From Acidobacteriaceae bacterium (lineage in GTDB: Bacteria > Acidobacteriota > Terriglobia > Terriglobales > Acidobacteriaceae): 64,000 nucleotides of DNA. The DNA is taken from contig PLCO01000009.1 in assembly GCA_003134815.1 (NCBI GenBank), positions 189,010 to 253,009 on the forward strand. The letters run 5' to 3'. Made by a program: the position numbers and the translations under genes. Under the pieces are notes generated by a model that saw only the letters and a list, made by a program, of their open reading frames with translations, had not been told where the DNA came from and made no database searches. Shown here in pieces: positions 1 through 10,387 of this stretch. The stretch's first letter is position 1; every line of letters starts with the position of its first letter.

Positions 1-3000
1 GGCCACTATCTGCGTCGAGGCAAGCTGGTTTGAGTTCGGCCCATACGTCAGATTAAAGGGCGTGCCTGCCTGCGCCGTGTTAACTGCGCTCACCTGCCAT
101 CCGCCCAGAACCCCATCCATGATCGGATTGAGGTGTTGACCGAATTTGCGGCCGTGCCCGAACGGCAGATCGTAGACGAGACTGGTTATATTGGCAATCG
201 GCAAGTTATAGTCCGATTGCGCATATTCGGCCTTGAGGTTATTTGCATCCTGCGGCGAAGGCGTATTGCCTTCGAGCGACGAGCTGGCATTATCGAGCGA
301 GTGCTCCCAGGTAAAGCTGTTGAGCAAGGTCAGTCCAGCGACCATACGCTGCTCATACCGCGCCTCCAACGCGCTGTAATTGGAATAGGACTCGTTGAGC
401 GCTTCAGTAATATCCGAAGGCCAGTTGGCAAAGGGGCGCGAGTAAGTGGTAGTGCTCGAGCCGGGCGTGTCAATGATGTTTCGTTGATTGCCGTTGAGAA
501 ATCCTTCCAACTTCAGGCCGTGGTTGCCAACATAAGCGATGTCGATCAGGCTATTTTTCGTTATTTGGCGTTGCACCGCAAGGTAATAATTCTCCACATA
601 GCTATCGCGCCTATTCTTGGGCACCCAGGTGATGTTATCGGTGGCTGGGTTGAAGCTTGTAACCAGGCCCGACGGGAAGCCCTGGGCCGCGGTAGCGTAG
701 CAAGTAGGAGTTGTGGTTCCCGTGGCGATGATCTGGGCGGGGAGCGGCGTGGAACAGTGATCGGACATGGTTGGCGCGATCTGCACTACGCTGGCAAACT
801 GCGCCTGCGGGGCGTTGATGGCGGCGATGTCGCCGGAGCCGGCGCGCGAGTAGTGCACATAGCCGGTTCCGAATCCGCCGCGGATGGACCACTTGGAAAA
901 AGGTGCGTACGCGAAGCCAATCCGCGGAGCAAAGTCGGCTAGATCTGGATTGACAAGCGTTTTGCCGTAGACGCCGCTGCCGGTTGTGGGTGTAATGCCG
1001 TTGCCTGCCGTTGCTTTGGGATTAATCGTGAGAACTGTTTGCGAGGCCGGATCCCAGTTGGAAACATAGTTGTTCAGCTCCGAATAGGGGGAACCGTATT
1101 CCCAGCGAAGCCCGATGTTGAGGGTCAGGTTGGGGCGCAACTTCCAATCGTCCTGCACGTAGGCGCTGTCGAGTGACTGGCGAAGGTGGGCCTCGAAGGC
1201 GCCTGCGAGAGCGTATGCGCTGGTCGTGCCAAAAAGGAAATCCGCCCAATAGGTATCGGCCACCTTGTTCGAAGAAACGGCTGAGGGGGCTCCGGTTGCT
1301 GAAGAGCAGGTGCCGCCGCCCGGAATCGGTGTACCGTTGGCGCATGCGCTGTAGCCGCCTCCGAAGCTAAATGAGCCGTAGGGCGGGTTGTTGTCGAACA
1401 CGCCCATCCAGATATGTTCGTACTCGTAGCCAAACTTCAGCGATTGTTTGCCCTTGATCCAGGTGTAGCCTACCGACGGATCGATCATGGCAGGATTCTG
1501 AAACTGAGGGTTCGTGGTCTGACGGCCAAACGACGAAAAGCCGCCGTTGATGGAGACCGCGGGGAGGCCGCCCTGGAAGCTAGGCGCTAAGCTTCCGAGG
1601 CCAGGAATCGGCGCACCATTCACAAGGACAGGGGCCGTTCCCTCGCTTATAGGCGTCTTGCCCGCCTTGGTCCGGGAGATACCAAGACGCAGATCGAGTA
1701 ACCGGTTGGCGCCGAAACTGCCGGTGTAGCCGAGGGCGATCTGCTGGTCGAGAATGCGCTGATACCCGCCGACCTGGCCCTCCAGCGGCAGGGGAATGGT
1801 GGGGAAGTTGATGCCCGTTTCCTTATGGTCGCTCACGCGCAGAAAGTAGCGCGCGGAGGGGCTGGCCGTGTAATCCAGGCGCAGATCGCCCTTGTCTGAG
1901 TAGTCGCGGAATGGTATCAGCACCGAGTAGTCAGCGGAATTCTGGCCCGTGCAGTTTGTGCTCGTACTTGGGCAAGGGGCGCCCTGCAGGGGTAAGCTGC
2001 CAATATTTTTGAACGCGGCGACAATTTGAACAGCGAGCGGATCGAAGGCGCTGGAGGGGATGGGTGATCCGGCCGGGTAGGTGACGCCGGTAAGCGGATT
2101 GGTGACCGGCACGACAAGGTTGCCGTTGAGCTCGTTCTGAGTGGGCAGAGTCAAGACAAACAGAGGCTTGGTGATGGCCCGCAGACCCTCATAGTCGAGA
2201 AAGAAGAACATCTTATCGTGCACAATGGGGCCGCCAAAGTTGCCGCCGAACTGATTGCGGTTGGACGTTGGCTTTCGGAACGGAACAGGGCCATTGGTGC
2301 CGCTCGTGGTGGGCTTGAAGAAGCCGGCGGCGTTCAGATCGGTGTTGCGGAGAAACTCATAAACCAAGGCATGGAATTGATTGCCGCCGGATTGCGACGC
2401 CACGTTGACGGTTGCAGCCGAGCCGCGACCATACTCCGCGCTCTCGTTATTGGTGACCACGCTGAATTGCGCAACGGAGTCCGGTGGAATGGAGATGATT
2501 TGATTGTCGAAGCCCTGGTTGGACTCTCCATAAGCGTTGTTGTCCATGCCATCGAGCAGGAAATTGTTAAACATCGAACGCTGGCCGTTGACGTTGTACG
2601 CGCCTGCGCGGACGGGGCTGTTGATGTTGGTGGTGGTAGTGGCCTGTGTAGGAGCCTGGCGCACGCCGCTCACGAGGGCAAGCAGGTCAGTGTAGTTCCG
2701 GCTCACCAGCGGAAGAGCCGCGCTCTGATAGCCGGTGATGGTCTGGTCGCGCTGGCTCGACTCAGTTTCGAGTTGCAAAGCCACATCGCTCACTTCAACC
2801 GTCGTGGCCTCCGCCGCGCCGACTTTCAACGTGAGGTCGATGCGCTCGCGCGCGCCGACGGATAGGGTAATCGATTTTGCCTCGGCGATGGAGTAACCCG
2901 TGGCACTTGCCGAGATGGTGTAAACGCCAACGCGCAGCGATGGAACTTCATAGTCGCCCGAATCGTTCGTCTTGACGACCGAGGCAACTCCAGTAGCGTC

Positions 3001-3219
3001 GTTTGTGACTGTCACGGTAATGTTGGGCACTGCAGCCCCGCTGGAGTCACGAATGGTACCGACCAGGCTCCCAGTGTCGTATTGCGCAAAGGCGGCAGGG
3101 GAAGAAATCACCAGCAAGAGCGCGATTGCGAGAAGAATCCATGCGGAACTTCGAGTCCAACATTGTGTGCTGAAGCTATTTCCGATTTGTTGAGCCACAG
3201 ATCGGTTTGACGGATTCAT
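1..3219 (-). CDS. TonB-dependent receptor, Oar/CarboxypepD-like (partial, 3' end off window)
   Basis: This open frame of 1,073 codons runs off the left edge, which is why the ORF track omits it. It starts at an ATG preceded by GGGAGG. The N-terminus has a hydrophobic signal peptide ending near AFAQ, then a carboxypeptidase-regulatory-like beta-sandwich (about residues 50-130, starting YDTGSLVGTIRDSSG). A TonB plug-like region follows, with NVNGQRSMFNNFLLDGMDN and a Gly/Asn-rich stretch, and then beta-barrel sequence. Acidobacteriota encode many such Oar-like outer-membrane receptors, thought to import oligosaccharides, peptides or other large ligands using TonB energy. The substrate cannot be read from the sequence. 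The C-terminal barrel and final aromatic residue lie outside the window. No partner genes are adjacent. The family call is firm; the ligand is unknown. Confidence 0.9.
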   Translation of the reverse strand, partial: MNPSNRSVAQQIGNSFSTQCWTRSSAWILLAIALLLVISSPAAFAQYDTGSLVGTIRDSSGAAVPNITVTVTNDATGVASVVKTNDSGDYEVPSLRVGVYTISASATGYSIAEAKSITLSVGARERIDLTLKVGAAEATTVEVSDVALQLETESSQRDQTITGYQSAALPLVSRNYTDLLALVSGVRQAPTQATTTTNINSPVRAGAYNVNGQRSMFNNFLLDGMDNNAYGESNQGFDNQIISIPPDSVAQFSVVTNNESAEYGRGSAATVNVASQSGGNQFHALVYEFLRNTDLNAAGFFKPTTSGTNGPVPFRKPTSNRNQFGGNFGGPIVHDKMFFFLDYEGLRAITKPLFVLTLPTQNELNGNLVVPVTNPLTGVTYPAGSPIPSSAFDPLAVQIVAAFKNIGSLPLQGAPCPSTSTNCTGQNSADYSVLIPFRDYSDKGDLRLDYTASPSARYFLRVSDHKETGINFPTIPLPLEGQVGGYQRILDQQIALGYTGSFGANRLLDLRLGISRTKAGKTPISEGTAPVLVNGAPIPGLGSLAPSFQGGLPAVSINGGFSSFGRQTTNPQFQNPAMIDPSVGYTWIKGKQSLKFGYEYEHIWMGVFDNNPPYGSFSFGGGYSACANGTPIPGGGTCSSATGAPSAVSSNKVADTYWADFLFGTTSAYALAGAFEAHLRQSLDSAYVQDDWKLRPNLTLNIGLRWEYGSPYSELNNYVSNWDPASQTVLTINPKATAGNGITPTTGSGVYGKTLVNPDLADFAPRIGFAYAPFSKWSIRGGFGTGYVHYSRAGSGDIAAINAPQAQFASVVQIAPTMSDHCSTPLPAQIIATGTTTPTCYATAAQGFPSGLVTSFNPATDNITWVPKNRRDSYVENYYLAVQRQITKNSLIDIAYVGNHGLKLEGFLNGNQRNIIDTPGSSTTTYSRPFANWPSDITEALNESYSNYSALEARYEQRMVAGLTLLNSFTWEHSLDNASSSLEGNTPSPQDANNLKAEYAQSDYNLPIANITSLVYDLPFGHGRKFGQHLNPIMDGVLGGWQVSAVNTAQAGTPFNLTYGPNSNQLASTQIVA

Positions 3220-3738
3220 ATTGCCTCCCAGTGTTCCTGTTTCAAAAGCGGTTGAGTGTCTTCCCTGGTCGCCAGGACAATAGCCTTTCAAGAAAGCACC
3301 GTCATCGGAGAACCCGATTGTTTAATTGGTTTGGATAAGAAAGCCAGACCCCAGGGACACGCGCTCGTCGAAGGGGATGAAACGCCGTGCAGCCCGCCGG
3401 AGCGGACATGGATTCAGGTGGACGCAGCACTCAATAAAGCGCTGCGAGTGACAGAGTACGGGACGGTTCAATGCCATCCTTGGCCTCTTCCGTTAACATT
3501 CGAGGAATACGGCGTTAAAAGTCTGCTAAAGACAAAAATCCACCACAAAAACAGCTAGACGAAACCGGCGCATTCTTCCGCTTAGCCGGTTCCAGGGGAG
3601 CTGTATTTGCGGTGGATTCTCTCGGTCTTATTCCGCGAGAGGAAGCTAACAAAGACGCAACAAACGTGTCAAGGACAATCTGGCGAGGGCGGGCGGAGAC
3701 GCGAGTGGCGAGGCTGAACAGCGACTGCGAGCGTTTGA
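3220..3738. other. Intergenic leader between TonB receptor and ald
   Basis: About 520 bases lie between the ald stop and the receptor start, both genes on the minus strand. I see no convincing coding sequence. The two listed ORFs here (100 and 84 residues) overlap on opposite strands, lack a ribosome-binding site and have no recognisable motif. The stretch probably holds the receptor promoter and 5' leader, but I cannot point to a clear -35/-10 pair. Confidence 0.5.
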
Positions 3739-4854
3739 TCAGGCAATCACGCTTGACGCGGCTGTCCATGTGCGATGCTGGCTTTCGGCCACGCCGCGAT
3801 GCGTGAGCGTTCCCAGCCAGGTGTTCAGGCCATCGGCCAATCCGGCGTCCTGACGCAGCGCTTCCAGCGCGCCCAGGTTGGCCAGGCGAAGCAGGTAGGG
3901 GAAGGTTGAATTGGTGAGCGCCAGCGTGGAGGTGTGCGGCACAGCGCCGGGCATATTGGTGACGCAGTAGTGGACGACACCGTCCACGACGAAGCTGGGG
4001 TTGGAGTGCGAGGTGGGACGCGCGGTCTCAACGCAACCGCCCTGGTCGATGGCCACGTCGACAATCACAGCGCCCTTCTTCATTTGCGCAACCATGGCGC
4101 GCGTGACAACTTTCGGAGCCGTGGTTCCGGGAATGAGCACGCCGCCGATGACGAGGTCTGCTTCTCGCGTGGCTTGCGCAACGTTGTAGCTGTTTGAGGC
4201 GAGCGTGTAGAGTCGCCCGCCGAAGATGTCGTCCAGCTCGCGCAGCCGGTTCAGGTTAACGTCGATAAGCGTGACCTTGGCACCAAAGCCAAGGGCAACG
4301 CGCGCCGCGTTCGTGCCAACGATGCCTCCGCCAAGAATGGTGACGTGGGCGGGTGGAACTCCGGGAACGCCGCCGAGGAGAATGCCGCGGCCTCCGCGTT
4401 CTTTTTCAAGATAGCTCGCGCCGACTTGCACGCTCATGCGGCCGGCAACCTCGCTCATGGGCGTGAGCAGAGGCAAGGTTCCCTGTCGATCCCGGACGGT
4501 TTCGTAGGCGACGCCGATGATCTTCGATTGGAGAAGCTTGTCGGTAAGCGCCGGCAAAGGCGCCAGATGAAGATAGGTGAAAAGAACAAGGCCTTCGCGG
4601 AAGTAGGCGTATTCCGACTCGATAGGCTCTTTAACTTTGACGACCATCTCGGACTTACCCCAGACGAAGCCTGCGTCGCCGACGATCTCCGCGCCGGCAT
4701 TCTGGTACTCGGAATCGTGAAAACCGGATTGCGCGCCGGCCTGTGTCTCGACGAGAACGGCGTGGCCAGCCTCAGTAAGCGCTTTGACGCCCGCCGGAGT
4801 GACGCCGACGCGGGCTTCGTTGTCCTTAATTTCTTTAGGAACGCCGACAATCAT
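3739..4854 (-). CDS. ald: Alanine dehydrogenase
   Basis: Predicted cytosolic NAD-dependent L-alanine dehydrogenase, interconverting L-alanine and pyruvate plus ammonium. The protein from the chosen ATG is 371 residues, the usual length for the family, and begins [16 protein letters not shown]. The track start (GTG, ten codons upstream) is less likely because GGAGCGA sits just before the internal ATG. Visible motifs are KVKEP (substrate lysine region), YLHLA (catalytic histidine region), the Rossmann loop [10 protein letters not shown] and VDVAIDQGG, all in the family order. Downstream is the long leader of the TonB receptor; upstream, 132 bp away, is an aldo-keto reductase on the same strand. 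No regulatory site is obvious. The call is secure. Confidence 0.95.
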   Translation of the reverse strand: MIVGVPKEIKDNEARVGVTPAGVKALTEAGHAVLVETQAGAQSGFHDSEYQNAGAEIVGDAGFVWGKSEMVVKVKEPIESEYAYFREGLVLFTYLHLAPLPALTDKLLQSKIIGVAYETVRDRQGTLPLLTPMSEVAGRMSVQVGASYLEKERGGRGILLGGVPGVPPAHVTILGGGIVGTNAARVALGFGAKVTLIDVNLNRLRELDDIFGGRLYTLASNSYNVAQATREADLVIGGVLIPGTTAPKVVTRAMVAQMKKGAVIVDVAIDQGGCVETARPTSHSNPSFVVDGVVHYCVTNMPGAVPHTSTLALTNSTFPYLLRLANLGALEALRQDAGLADGLNTWLGTLTHRGVAESQHRTWTAASSVIA

Positions 4855-4986
4855 TTCTCGCTCCATGGGGGCTGGCTCCATCACCGGCTCAACAAGCGGT
4901 TCGATGCAGCCCGGAACGCCCTCGACTCAGAGAGACCACCATTCACTACACGGCGCTGATTCCAATATGTCGTGTTCTCTGACCGG

Positions 4987-6045
4987 TTAGGTCATCTGCT
5001 CGCGGGCGTTTCGCCAGAGGTCGATGCCGGCATCCACGGCGTATTTGTCGATCTGCTTCAATTCGGTGGCAGAGAACTTGAGGTTTTTGAGCGCGTCGAG
5101 CGAGTCGTCAAGCTGTTCAACGTTGCGCGCGCCGATGAGAGCGGAAGTGACACGTTTATCGCGCAGGACCCAGGCGATGGCCATTTGAGCCAGTGTTTGC
5201 CCGCGGCCGCGAGCAATGTCATTGAGCGCGCGGACACGCTTCAGATTTTTCTCATTCATGAATTCCTTGAGCAGCGAGGAGCCTTCGCTTTTTGCGCGTG
5301 AGTCGGCAGGTACGCCTTTAAGGTATTTGCCGGTCAGCAGGCCCTGGGCGAGCGGAGAAAAAGCGATGCAGCCTGCGCCGATTTCATCGAGCGTGGCGAG
5401 AAGTCCGTTCTCGATCCAGCGGTTGAGCATGGAGTAAGACGGCTGATGAATGAGCAAGGGCACGCCCATCTGCTTGAGGATTTTCGCGGCCTGGCGCGTG
5501 CGGTCGGGCTGATAAGACGAAATGCCGACATAAAGAGCCTTGCCCTGTTGTACCGCAGAGACAAGCGCGCCCATGGTTTCTTCGAGTGGGCAATTCTTCC
5601 AGGGGCGATGCGCGTAAAAGATGTCAACGTAGTCGAGGCCCATGCGCTTGAGGCTGTCGTCGAGAGAGGCGAGCAGGTATTTTCGCGATGCGCCGATGCC
5701 ATAGGGGCCCGGCCACATGTCCCAGCCGGCTTTGGTAGAGATGACGAGCTCGTTGCGCAGGCCGCTTGAGTGCTTTCGCAGACCGAAGTCTTTTCTGAGG
5801 ATCGCTCCGAAGTTTTCTTCGGCTGAGCCGTAGGGAGGGCCGTAGTTGTTGGCGAGATCGAAGTGCGTGACGCCGCGATCGAAGGCTCGACGGATCATGG
5901 CGCGACCGGTCTCGAAAACGTCGGCGCCGCCGAAGTTCTGCCACAGGCCAAGAGTGATGGCAGGCAGAACGAGGCCGGAGTTGCCGCAGCGGCGGAAGTT
6001 GGCGTGGTCGTAGCGGGTGGGAGTGGGGGTGTAGGGGGTTTCCAT
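4987..6045 (-). CDS. yghZ: Aldo/keto reductase, YghZ/AKR14-like (L-glyceraldehyde-3-phosphate reductase family)
   Basis: A 352-residue NADPH-dependent aldo/keto reductase that closely follows E. coli YghZ along its length, including FRRCGNSGLVLPAI, THFDLANNYGPPYGSAEENF, STKAGWDMWPGPYG, the active-site region FYAHRPW, and GCIAFSPLAQGLLTGKYL. E. coli YghZ reduces L-glyceraldehyde 3-phosphate and other aldehydes, so a role in aldehyde detoxification is inferred. The track begins at a TTG inside a direct repeat. I prefer the ATG seven codons later, which has GGAG eight bases upstream. A 15-bp direct repeat sits just before that ribosome-binding site. The gene may be cotranscribed with ald, but the gap is 132 bp. 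The family is secure; the exact substrate is not. Confidence 0.9.
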   Translation of the reverse strand: METPYTPTPTRYDHANFRRCGNSGLVLPAITLGLWQNFGGADVFETGRAMIRRAFDRGVTHFDLANNYGPPYGSAEENFGAILRKDFGLRKHSSGLRNELVISTKAGWDMWPGPYGIGASRKYLLASLDDSLKRMGLDYVDIFYAHRPWKNCPLEETMGALVSAVQQGKALYVGISSYQPDRTRQAAKILKQMGVPLLIHQPSYSMLNRWIENGLLATLDEIGAGCIAFSPLAQGLLTGKYLKGVPADSRAKSEGSSLLKEFMNEKNLKRVRALNDIARGRGQTLAQMAIAWVLRDKRVTSALIGARNVEQLDDSLDALKNLKFSATELKQIDKYAVDAGIDLWRNAREQMT

Positions 6046-6059
6046 GGGGCTTACTCCAG

Positions 6060-6090
6060 ATTGCAAGAGATCGACATTGCAAGAGATCGA
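6060..6090 (-). repeat. 15-bp tandem repeat x2 in the aldo-keto reductase leader
   Basis: The plus strand reads attgcaagagatcga twice (6060-6074 and 6076-6090), identical and one base apart. It lies 15-45 bases upstream of the preferred yghZ start, directly before the GGAG ribosome-binding site. It is one of a series of start-proximal repeats in the window. Confidence 0.8.
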
Positions 6091-6133
6091 GCGCTCAGTA
6101 TTTCACGGCGATCCATTGAAGAGGGTCGAAGTT

Positions 6134-6421
6134 TCAGTCGAAGCGCGCAGGCCAGCGCCGGACCGCTCGCAGAATGCGAAGAACCCGGATTGTGCCGGCT
6201 TGAATCCGATAGACCAGAATGAAGGGCGTGCGCGGGACGATCAGTTCTCGTGTTCCATCGATTCGGCCTGGGCGGCCCATGGCGGGCATCGTGCGTAGGA
6301 GGCGCGCTGCCTCATGAATTCTCATTTCAACCAGCCAAGCTGTCTGTTCGCTTTCCTGCGATATATAGTCAGCAATTTCCGCCAGATCGCGCATGGCGGT
6401 TTTTCTCCAGAACAACTTCAC
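6134..6421 (-). CDS. ParE/RelE-family type II toxin
   Basis: A 95-residue basic protein with the ParE/RelE toxin layout: an N-terminal helix pair (KTAMRDLAEIADYISQES), then short beta strands around GTRELIVPRTPFILVYRI and RVLRILRAVRRWP. Members poison either DNA gyrase (ParE type) or translation on ribosome-bound mRNA (RelE type); the sequence alone does not decide which. The gene starts inside the end of the upstream antitoxin gene through a 4-base ATGA overlap, the usual translational coupling of such pairs. A hairpin or terminator after the stop is not evident. I am confident of the family and of the pairing. Confidence 0.88.
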   Translation of the reverse strand: MKLFWRKTAMRDLAEIADYISQESEQTAWLVEMRIHEAARLLRTMPAMGRPGRIDGTRELIVPRTPFILVYRIQAGTIRVLRILRAVRRWPARFD

Positions 6422-6699
6422 GCCGTCTTCTTCATCTTTCTCGCTTTTTGAATGGCTTTATGAAATTGCTTCATCGCCTCTTCATAGGGAACGTCCCCTG
6501 ATCCGTCGTCCGCCAGCGCTTCTTCAACGCCGGCGCGGAACCACTCTTCATAACCAGCCTCAGGCTCGCCGTATTCCTTCTTGAGAGCAGAGAAGGCATC
6601 CTCGTTGAAGCCGATAAGCAACTGCTCAGCCAGCCAGTCTCTCTCGTCGGGAGCGAGCTGCCGGGCGTCATCGAGGATCTGCTGGGCTGTGCGTGCCAT
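6418..6699 (-). CDS. Antitoxin of the ParE/RelE-type module
   Basis: A 93-residue protein, first gene of a two-gene toxin-antitoxin operon and overlapping the toxin start by four bases. The N-terminus (ARTAQQILDDARQLAPDERDWLAEQLL) resembles the addiction-module component family of short antitoxins, with a helical N-terminal half and a charged C-terminal half (KQFHKAIQKARKMKKTA) that would wrap the toxin. No classical DNA-binding fold is obvious, but antitoxins of this size often repress their own promoter. There is no Shine-Dalgarno sequence. A TACAAT hexamer six bases before the ATG suggests a leaderless transcript. Confidence 0.85.
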   Translation of the reverse strand: MARTAQQILDDARQLAPDERDWLAEQLLIGFNEDAFSALKKEYGEPEAGYEEWFRAGVEEALADDGSGDVPYEEAMKQFHKAIQKARKMKKTA

Positions 6700-6705
6700 G
6701 GGGAG

Positions 6706-6711
6706 ATTGTA
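6706..6711 (-). promoter_or_regulatory. Putative -10 element giving a leaderless antitoxin mRNA
   Basis: On the minus strand TACAAT is followed by six bases (CTCCCC... region) and then the antitoxin ATG. Transcription would therefore begin at or within a base or two of the start codon. No ribosome-binding site is present, which fits leaderless initiation. No good -35 hexamer is visible. Confidence 0.4.
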
Positions 6712-6799
6712 GCGCGAACCGCAAGTACGAAACTATACTGGCTGCCAGCTCTCAATCGCGAAACCTTAGGAGCGCTCACACAGCGTTATTATCTTAGAA

Positions 6800-7348
6800 T
6801 TGGGTACGGTGGTGGCATACTTCAGCCAACAAATAAAAGGTTCGCGAACACCGAACAGGGCAGCTCGCATTGACTGGCGGGCTCCTTACAATCGTTCCCT
6901 GCGGCTGCGGGATAACAACGACGCGGAGGCATTCCGGTTGAACCGCGTTGCCGCTGAATACGGAATGCACGACGCCGTCTTGGCAATGGGATGGTTTTAT
7001 CTGAATGGTGTGGGCGTAGAAGCTAACGAAGATGAAGCGATCCGCTGGTATCGAAGGTCTGCTCGCCAGGGCGAACCGCGCGCGATGTTCAGTCTGGGGT
7101 ACATCGCATACTTTCGCAAAGACTATTCGGAAGCGCTCAAATGGTTTGAACGGGCCCTAGGAAAGGATCATCATCGGTCGGGCTTCTGGATAGGCAAGAT
7201 ATATTGGCGGGGCCAGGGTGTGGATCGCGATCGTAAACGTGCCAGGAGCTACTTCGCACAAGCAGCAGAGAGGAAGGTTGTGGAAGCTCAACGGGCCATA
7301 CGCTTCCTGGCGTTTCTTTCCAGTTGCAAGAGAGCGATTTCGGGTTGA
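6800..7348 (+). CDS. Sel1-like repeat protein
   Basis: About 180 residues with Sel1/TPR-like helical repeats: AVLAMGWFYLNGVGVEANEDEAIRWYRRSARQG, AMFSLGYIAYFRKDYSEALKWFERAL, and GKIYWRGQGVDRDRKRARSYFAQAA. Such repeats form a protein-protein interaction solenoid, and the partner is not indicated. There is no signal peptide or membrane segment, so it is probably cytosolic. The track start is a TTG. In-frame GTG codons at 6809 and 6812 are equally possible, and TAGAAT at 6795-6800 would make a GTG start leaderless. It is transcribed divergently from the toxin-antitoxin operon. The last 15 or so residues are not repeat-like. Confidence 0.75.
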   Translation: MGTVVAYFSQQIKGSRTPNRAARIDWRAPYNRSLRLRDNNDAEAFRLNRVAAEYGMHDAVLAMGWFYLNGVGVEANEDEAIRWYRRSARQGEPRAMFSLGYIAYFRKDYSEALKWFERALGKDHHRSGFWIGKIYWRGQGVDRDRKRARSYFAQAAERKVVEAQRAIRFLAFLSSCKRAISG

Positions 7349-7375
7349 TCTATTGGCACCGCGAAGCAACCACAG

Positions 7376-7400
7376 GTCCTTCGACTCCGCTCAGGACGAC
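7376..7400. repeat. Small dyad element GTCCT-N12-AGGAC in an intergenic gap
   Basis: The convergent gap between the Sel1 gene and the aldehyde dehydrogenase contains gtccttcgactccgctcag followed by gacgac, with perfect 5-bp arms (GTCCT/AGGAC). I recognise TCCTTCGACTCCGCTCAGGA-like strings as frequent intergenic sequences in many environmental bacterial genomes; that is recollection, not a search. Only one copy is seen in this window. Confidence 0.5.
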
Positions 7401-7423
7401 AGCCTTGTGGAGGGAGTGAGGGT

Positions 7424-8914
7424 TCACTCTGCATTGTCGATTTGGGCGCGCTGGAGCTTGTCGGAGTAATCCACATAAACGGCTTTCCAGGTGGTGAAGA
7501 AGTCGAGTGCGCCGAGGCCTTCGCGGTGACCGTTGCCTGTGTGCTTGACGCCGCCGAAGGGCAGATGGACCTCCGCGCCGATGGTGGGCGCGTTGATGTA
7601 GGTGATGCCGGCTTCGAGGTCGCGCATGGCGGTGAAGGCGCGGTTCACGTCTCGAGTGTAGAGCGACGTGGAGAGGCCGTAGTCAACGGAGTTGGCGATT
7701 TCGACGGCTTCGTCGAAGGTTGAAAATTCGATGAGCGCGACCACGGGGCCGAATACTTCTTCGCGGGCGATGCGCATGGACGGCGTTACGCCGGCGAAGA
7801 CAGTCGGCTCAAAGAAAGTGCCGTGGGCGTAGGGACCCTCGGTGAGCGCGTGGCCGCCGCAGAGGAGCTGGGCACCTTCCTTGATTGCCAAGTCCACATA
7901 GCGGGCCGATGTTTCGATCTGGGCAGCGTTGACCTGCGGGCCGATTTCGACAGACTCGTCGAGGCCGTTGCCGATTTTGAGTTTCTTGGCGCGGGCGACG
8001 AACTTTTCAGTGAATTCGGCGGCGATTCCCTTGTGGAGAAGGATGCGGCTGGTGGCCGTGCAGCGCTGGCCGGTAGTGCCGAATGCTCCCCATAGCGCGC
8101 CGTCGAGAGCGAGGTCGAGGTTGGCGTCGTTGAGAACGATCTGAGCGTTCTTGCCGCCCATTTCGAGCGAGACCTGCTTGAAGGTGGCGGCTGCGCGCTG
8201 GGCGATGAGCGAGCCGACGGCGCTGGAACCGGTAAAGCTGATGGCGCGGACATCGGGATGCTCGACCAGCGCCGCGCCCGCGGTAGAACCGGTGCCGCAG
8301 ACGATATTGACGACGCCCGGCGGCAGACCGGCATCGACGAGCGCCTGGACGAGGTTATAGGTGGAGAGCGGCGTATCAGTAGCAGGCTTGATGATGCAGG
8401 CGTTGCCGGCGACGAGCGCGGGAAAGAGCTTCCAACTGGGGATGGCCATGGGGAAGTTCCACGGCGTGATGAGGCCGACCACCCCGACCGGCATGCGGAC
8501 GGACATGGCGAACTTGTTCTGAAGCTCCGAGGGAGTGGTGACGCCGAACAGCCGCCGACCCTCACCCGCAACGTAAAACGCCTCATCGATGGCTTCCTGC
8601 ACGTCGCCGCGGGTTTCGGCCAGCACCTTGCCCATTTCGCGGGTCATGTCGCGCGCATATTTTTCCTTGTTTTGGACGAGGTTGTTGCCGGCACGGAGGA
8701 GGATCTCAGCTCGCCTGGGAGCGGGCACGAGCCGCCATGTGGCGAAGGCCTTCTTTGCGGCGGCTACGGCCATGGCCACGTCTTCGGCATGCGAGGAGGG
8801 AAACGCGCCGATGACATCGGAGTGGTCAGCAGGGTTGAGATTGAGGATGGTTTTGCCGCTGACGGCCGGAATCCACTGGCCGCCGATGAGGTTGTGGTAG
8901 GTGGGATAGGTCAT
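7424..8914 (-). CDS. NAD(P)-dependent aldehyde dehydrogenase
   Basis: A 496-residue member of the aldehyde dehydrogenase superfamily, full length. Visible motifs are the cofactor region [13 protein letters not shown] and [10 protein letters not shown], the Rossmann turn FTGSSAVGS, the general base in LEMGGKN, the nucleophilic cysteine in GQRCTA, and [10 protein letters not shown] near the C-terminus. The strings around [12 protein letters not shown] and [12 protein letters not shown] resemble the branch holding alpha-ketoglutarate-semialdehyde and related dehydrogenases, so a role in sugar-acid or amino-acid catabolism is possible but not established. It stands alone, convergent with the Sel1 gene and divergent from mreB. 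Ten bases before its ATG is a heptamer repeated three times. Confidence 0.92.
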   Translation of the reverse strand: MTYPTYHNLIGGQWIPAVSGKTILNLNPADHSDVIGAFPSSHAEDVAMAVAAAKKAFATWRLVPAPRRAEILLRAGNNLVQNKEKYARDMTREMGKVLAETRGDVQEAIDEAFYVAGEGRRLFGVTTPSELQNKFAMSVRMPVGVVGLITPWNFPMAIPSWKLFPALVAGNACIIKPATDTPLSTYNLVQALVDAGLPPGVVNIVCGTGSTAGAALVEHPDVRAISFTGSSAVGSLIAQRAAATFKQVSLEMGGKNAQIVLNDANLDLALDGALWGAFGTTGQRCTATSRILLHKGIAAEFTEKFVARAKKLKIGNGLDESVEIGPQVNAAQIETSARYVDLAIKEGAQLLCGGHALTEGPYAHGTFFEPTVFAGVTPSMRIAREEVFGPVVALIEFSTFDEAVEIANSVDYGLSTSLYTRDVNRAFTAMRDLEAGITYINAPTIGAEVHLPFGGVKHTGNGHREGLGALDFFTTWKAVYVDYSDKLQRAQIDNAE

Positions 8915-8923
8915 ATTGGCAGT

Positions 8924-8944
8924 TCTCAGGTCTCAGGTCTCAGT
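8924..8944 (-). repeat. Heptamer tandem repeat x3 before the aldehyde dehydrogenase start
   Basis: The plus strand reads tctcagg tctcagg tctcagt, three consecutive 7-base units with one mismatch, ending about ten bases from the gene's ATG. No Shine-Dalgarno sequence lies between the array and the start codon. Confidence 0.75.
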
Positions 8945-9174
8945 CGACAGCAGGGCGGGGTCGGACGGCGGAACGGGCGGCGCCAGCCTCTTCCTCGACG
9001 GTAACTGAAGCCGACCATCAGCGTACGCCCGCTGAGCCGCTTGAGGCCAGCCGAGGAAGCTTTAGCGGTCTGCCGTTTACCAAAGCGGCACGCCAAACGG
9101 TCGGTACCTCGTTTGTGCCATGGGCCAATTGCCGCGATCAAGGGCAAGTAGCCGTACAATAGCCTTGAGGTTAA

Positions 9175-10251
<1,077 letters not shown>

Positions 10252-10253
10252 GA

Positions 10254-10288
10254 CAGTTGTCAGTAATCAGTTGCCAGTTTTCAGTTGC
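10254..10288 (+). repeat. CAGT heptad array (5 units) after mreB
   Basis: Immediately after the mreB stop the sequence reads cagttgt cagtaat cagttgc cagtttt cagttgc. These are five consecutive 7-base units that each begin with CAGT. It is the inverted counterpart of the array that abuts the mreC start 100 bases further on. Confidence 0.8.
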
Positions 10289-10387
10289 TGGAGCGCTGAC
10301 GGGGCCTCCCGAAAGCCCGTCGCGACTCACGAATCCCAAGAACAGAGCTTGCTCAGGCGAATCAGAAAGCCTGATCTTTCCGCACCC

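Noticed and set aside
133-2865. Plus-strand ORFs of 215-269 residues at the left edge
   Set aside because: They lie antisense to the TonB-dependent receptor, which has a signal peptide, ribosome-binding site and recognisable domains; the plus-strand translations have no motif.
3256-3806. Short ORFs (100, 84 and 64 residues) between the receptor and ald
   Set aside because: No ribosome-binding site or motif, and the ORFs overlap on opposite strands.
4345-4959. 204-residue plus ORF
   Set aside because: Antisense shadow of ald with no independent support.
8258-9004. 248-residue plus ORF
   Set aside because: Antisense shadow of the aldehyde dehydrogenase; extends into its promoter region.
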